Positions 7,627 through 9,643 of a stretch of 9,643 bases of DNA are shown piece by piece. The notes below the pieces were generated by a model. That model did not search any database and was not told the DNA's origin. It worked only from the letters and a program-made list of their open reading frames with translations. Every line of letters begins with the position of its first letter. Position 1 is the first letter of the stretch. The DNA comes from Caryophanales bacterium UBA7642 (GTDB lineage: Bacteria; Bacillota_I; Bacilli_A; RFN20; CAG-288), in NCBI GenBank assembly GCA_002483745.1, contig DLIM01000010.1, positions 1-9,643 of the forward strand. The letters are read 5' to 3'. The position numbers and the translations under genes were made by a program.

Positions 7627-8931
7627 CTATAAAAGATTAACTAAGAATAATCCCAAGAAAGCAAAAGCTAAACTAATAATAGAAATTGGAGACAGGTATT
7701 TAATAAAATCCAGGAAACCGAATTTGATTTCATGATTTTTAAGTATCGACATCCACATAACACCTGCTAAAGCACCAACAGGAGTTAAATAGGCTCCAAT
7801 ATTAGAAGCGATGATGGCTAAATAGACATTTAAAGAATTATAAGTGCTCATACTAGAAATAACTTCAGTAAAGAAAACGCTCATTGGGATATTATTTAAG
7901 AAATCAGCTCCAATGAAACTAATTAGTCCTACACCTAAGTAAGGATTAATATTCGATAAATAGTTAGCAATAATTTTTATTACTCCTGCATCCTTTAATG
8001 AAAGAACTAAAACAAACATTGATAAGATAAAAGGAATCACTGGATAAGGCAGCCTTAAAAAAGAATTACCTAAATATCTATAAGATCTCTTATTCTTAAT
8101 ACCATAGAAAAGAACAAAGACAATTAAGAATAGGGCTCCCACCACTGATACTAGCCATAGAGGAATACTTACAAAGTCAGAGACAGCCATCATAATGATA
8201 GTAAGACCTAAAATAACTAAAGAGACAAGAGCCAATACTGGATCTTTTAAAGTGGGATGATCTTCCGTAGCAGCAAAAGAAGCTTTCAATTTCTTCCTGA
8301 AAATTACTAACAAAGAGACTAAGCCAGCCACACCACTAAGGATAGTTGCTAACCACATCTTAGAGAAATACTCAAAGAAGCCAATATTAAAGGACTCGGC
8401 TAAATAGATGTTAGTGGGATTACCAATAAGTAAAAGCATACTATAAGTATTGCTAGCTACAAACTCGCTTACTAAGAAAGGTATCGGAGAAATCTTTGCT
8501 CGTTTAGTAAAGAAAATAATAAAAGGAGTAAAGGTTAAAATAACAATATCATTTGAAGTAAAGATAGTTAAGATAGAAGTTAAAGCATAGAGAAGAAAGA
8601 AAAGCGTATATTGAGAACCTTTTGACTTATTAGCAACTTTACATGCTAGATAAGAAAAGAACCCAGCTTCATCTAGGACAATTGAAAGAAAACTCATCGA
8701 TAAGAACAAAGCAAGAATCTCTAAAGGATTGATACTACCTGACTGAATAAGACTCTTACCTAAATCAGAATAATCAATTAAGCCAAAGCAAAGAATAATT
8801 ACTGCTCCTAAAAGGGGTCCGATAAAAAATGTCTCAAATGATTTTCCTTTGATTTTAGCTTCCGGAAATACCATTAAAGAGACAAACATCAAGACGATAG
8901 AACAGCAGGTAATAGTTATAGTTGCTATCAT
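7627..8931 (-). CDS. ArsB/NhaD-type (SLC13-like) ion transporter permease
   Basis: A 434-residue polytopic membrane protein with hydrophobic segments almost end to end, about 10-12 helices. The pattern matches the ion-transporter superfamily that includes ArsB, NhaD and citrate/dicarboxylate (SLC13) carriers: TSNDIVILTFTP (125-136), SNTY then GNPTNIYLAES (170-180), where SNPTN/GNPTN is the family signature, and in the second half FLNNIP (344-349) with SNIGAYLTPVGALAG (376-390). The two halves thus each keep the re-entrant-loop motif of the inverted repeat. Length is normal. It probably exchanges an anion or cation across the inner membrane; arsenite, sodium or dicarboxylate cannot be separated from sequence alone, and no arsR or arsC neighbour is present. 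The ATG at 8931 begins a hydrophobic helix (MIATITITCC), lacks a Shine-Dalgarno and has a -10 close upstream. The stop is TAG. No terminator is visible between it and the convergent pseudogene. Confidence 0.9.
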   Translation of the reverse strand: MIATITITCCSIVLMFVSLMVFPEAKIKGKSFETFFIGPLLGAVIILCFGLIDYSDLGKSLIQSGSINPLEILALFLSMSFLSIVLDEAGFFSYLACKVANKSKGSQYTLFFLLYALTSILTIFTSNDIVILTFTPFIIFFTKRAKISPIPFLVSEFVASNTYSMLLLIGNPTNIYLAESFNIGFFEYFSKMWLATILSGVAGLVSLLVIFRKKLKASFAATEDHPTLKDPVLALVSLVILGLTIIMMAVSDFVSIPLWLVSVVGALFLIVFVLFYGIKNKRSYRYLGNSFLRLPYPVIPFILSMFVLVLSLKDAGVIKIIANYLSNINPYLGVGLISFIGADFLNNIPMSVFFTEVISSMSTYNSLNVYLAIIASNIGAYLTPVGALAGVMWMSILKNHEIKFGFLDFIKYLSPISIISLAFAFLGLFLVNLL

Positions 8932-8942
8932 ACCGGTTGTAG

Positions 8943-8951
8943 ACTATAGCA
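8943..8951 (-). promoter_or_regulatory. Extended -10 promoter of the permease gene
   Basis: On the minus strand TGCTATAGT (8951 to 8943) is an extended -10. The start codon at 8931 is 11 bases beyond the hexamer, so the predicted leader is about 4-5 bases, too short for a ribosome binding site. No strong -35 is visible. Confidence 0.5.
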
Positions 8952-9005
8952 CAAAGGTCTCTGCTTTACTAAGAAAAAGTGATTACAATTGCAAGAATAA
9001 GAAAA

Positions 9006-9034
9006 AATGCCTAATTTATCCGCTTTTTAGCATT
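9006..9034. repeat. Imperfect inverted repeat between permease and nitroreductase genes
   Basis: AATGC-c-TAA (9006-9014) pairs with TTAGCATT (9027-9034) over eight pairs with one bulged C and a 12-base spacer. It lies between the two divergent genes and could be a regulator site, but it may be chance in AT-rich DNA. The plus-strand T-run is inside the loop, so it is not a terminator. Confidence 0.25.
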
Positions 9035-9110
9035 GCCAAAATTGTTCTTGAGCATCTTTCTTTATTATTTATTGCTCTTCCTATATAGTGATTCCAAGAG
9101 GTATAGAAAC

Positions 9111-9643
9111 ATGGAATACAATAAATTGATAGAGACAAGACGTTCTAACTACGCTTTAGAAAGCAAGGCGGTAGTTAAAGATGAAGAATTAGTGAAAGAA
9201 TTAGAGAAAGTTATTAAAAACGCCCCTACTGCCTTCAATTCGCAAGCTACCCATATCATCGTAGCTTTAGGTAAGAAACATGAATTAGTCTGGGATATCA
9301 CTCACGATACCTTAGAGAAAATCGTCCCATTTGAAAGATTCAAGACAACAGCTAGCAAACTGCAGATGTTCAAAAATGGTTATGGAACTATCCTCGTCTT
9401 CAAGGATGAAAAGAAAATAGCTGACTTAAAGAAAGCCTTCCCTGGTTTTGCTAATAGACAAGACGGCTGGGGAGAACAGAACATTGGTATTTTGGTCTAT
9501 GCTCTATGGTTAGCTCTCTATAATCTAGGCTACAGCGGAAACATCCAGCATTATGATCCTTTAATTGATGAAAAAATCAAAGAAGAATTCAAAGTCCCTG
9601 AGGATTGGAAACTAGAGACAGAGATGGTCTTTGGCAAAGCTAA
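9111..9643 (+). CDS. Nitroreductase family protein (Frm2/Hbn1-like), 3' end missing
   Basis: The ATG at 9111 has a clear Shine-Dalgarno, AAGAGG (9096-9101), 9 bases upstream. The frame runs 177 codons to the window edge without a stop. It reads as the small nitroreductase group related to yeast Frm2/Hbn1: ETRRSNYAL (8-16), the FMN-contacting N-terminal Arg pair; APTAFNSQ (39-46); WDI then IVPFERF; a GYGTILVF strand; WGEQNIGILVYALWLAL; then GNIQHYDPLI and VPEDW near the end. Family members are about 200 residues, so roughly 20-25 residues lie outside the window. These are cytosolic FMN-dependent NAD(P)H oxidoreductases that reduce nitro compounds or quinones, often linked to redox stress; the physiological substrate is unknown. 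It is divergent from the permease gene and shows no operon partner here. Confidence 0.9.
   Translation, partial: MEYNKLIETRRSNYALESKAVVKDEELVKELEKVIKNAPTAFNSQATHIIVALGKKHELVWDITHDTLEKIVPFERFKTTASKLQMFKNGYGTILVFKDEKKIADLKKAFPGFANRQDGWGEQNIGILVYALWLALYNLGYSGNIQHYDPLIDEKIKEEFKVPEDWKLETEMVFGKA

Noticed and set aside
8849..9088. Plus-strand open frame of 79 codons across the permease start.
   Set aside because: Half of it is antisense to the permease coding region, it has no recognisable motif, and its other half covers the promoter region.

Overview
The window comes from a low-GC, AT-rich bacterium that uses the standard genetic code: tryptophan is TGG, and the 1,922-codon gene has no in-frame TGA. 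Lys/Asn/Ile-rich proteins, a Bacillota-type Phd/PIN toxin-antitoxin remnant and a tRNA with encoded CCA all point to Bacillota, possibly Erysipelotrichia-like. The lineage is inference.

Layout. Positions 1-23 are the 3' end of a tRNA gene, followed by a long stem-loop (36-72) and a strong intrinsic terminator (87-114). Positions 181-570 hold a decayed type II toxin-antitoxin pair: a Phd/YefM-like antitoxin with its middle deleted, then a VapC-like PIN toxin with stops, a deletion and a frameshift. A bidirectional terminator (469-487) lies in the gap of the toxin remnant, and the toxin tail abuts the stop codon of the next gene. Positions 566-6334 (minus strand) are one very large gene for a multidomain superfamily 1 helicase: N-terminal transglutaminase-like domain, DUF4011, SF1 helicase split by a helical insert of roughly 560 residues, Vsr-like endonuclease fold and DUF3320. 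An AT-rich spacer of about 320 bp separates it from a divergent AEC (auxin efflux carrier) family transporter broken by a TGA and a frameshift (6679-7619). Converging on that is an intact ArsB/NhaD-type (SLC13-like) permease gene on the minus strand (7627-8931). Last is a nitroreductase-family gene (9111 onward), cut by the window end.

How it fits together. There is no obvious multi-gene operon. Orientations alternate and each intact gene appears to have its own promoter. The left part (tRNA, dead toxin-antitoxin, solitary giant helicase-nuclease-like protein) resembles a tRNA-anchored accessory locus; the helicase is the best candidate for a genome-conflict or defence protein, on architecture only. 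The right part (transporters, nitroreductase) looks like ordinary metabolic genes with one recent loss. Several genes lack a Shine-Dalgarno and carry an extended -10 very close to the start codon, suggesting leaderless or short-leader mRNAs.
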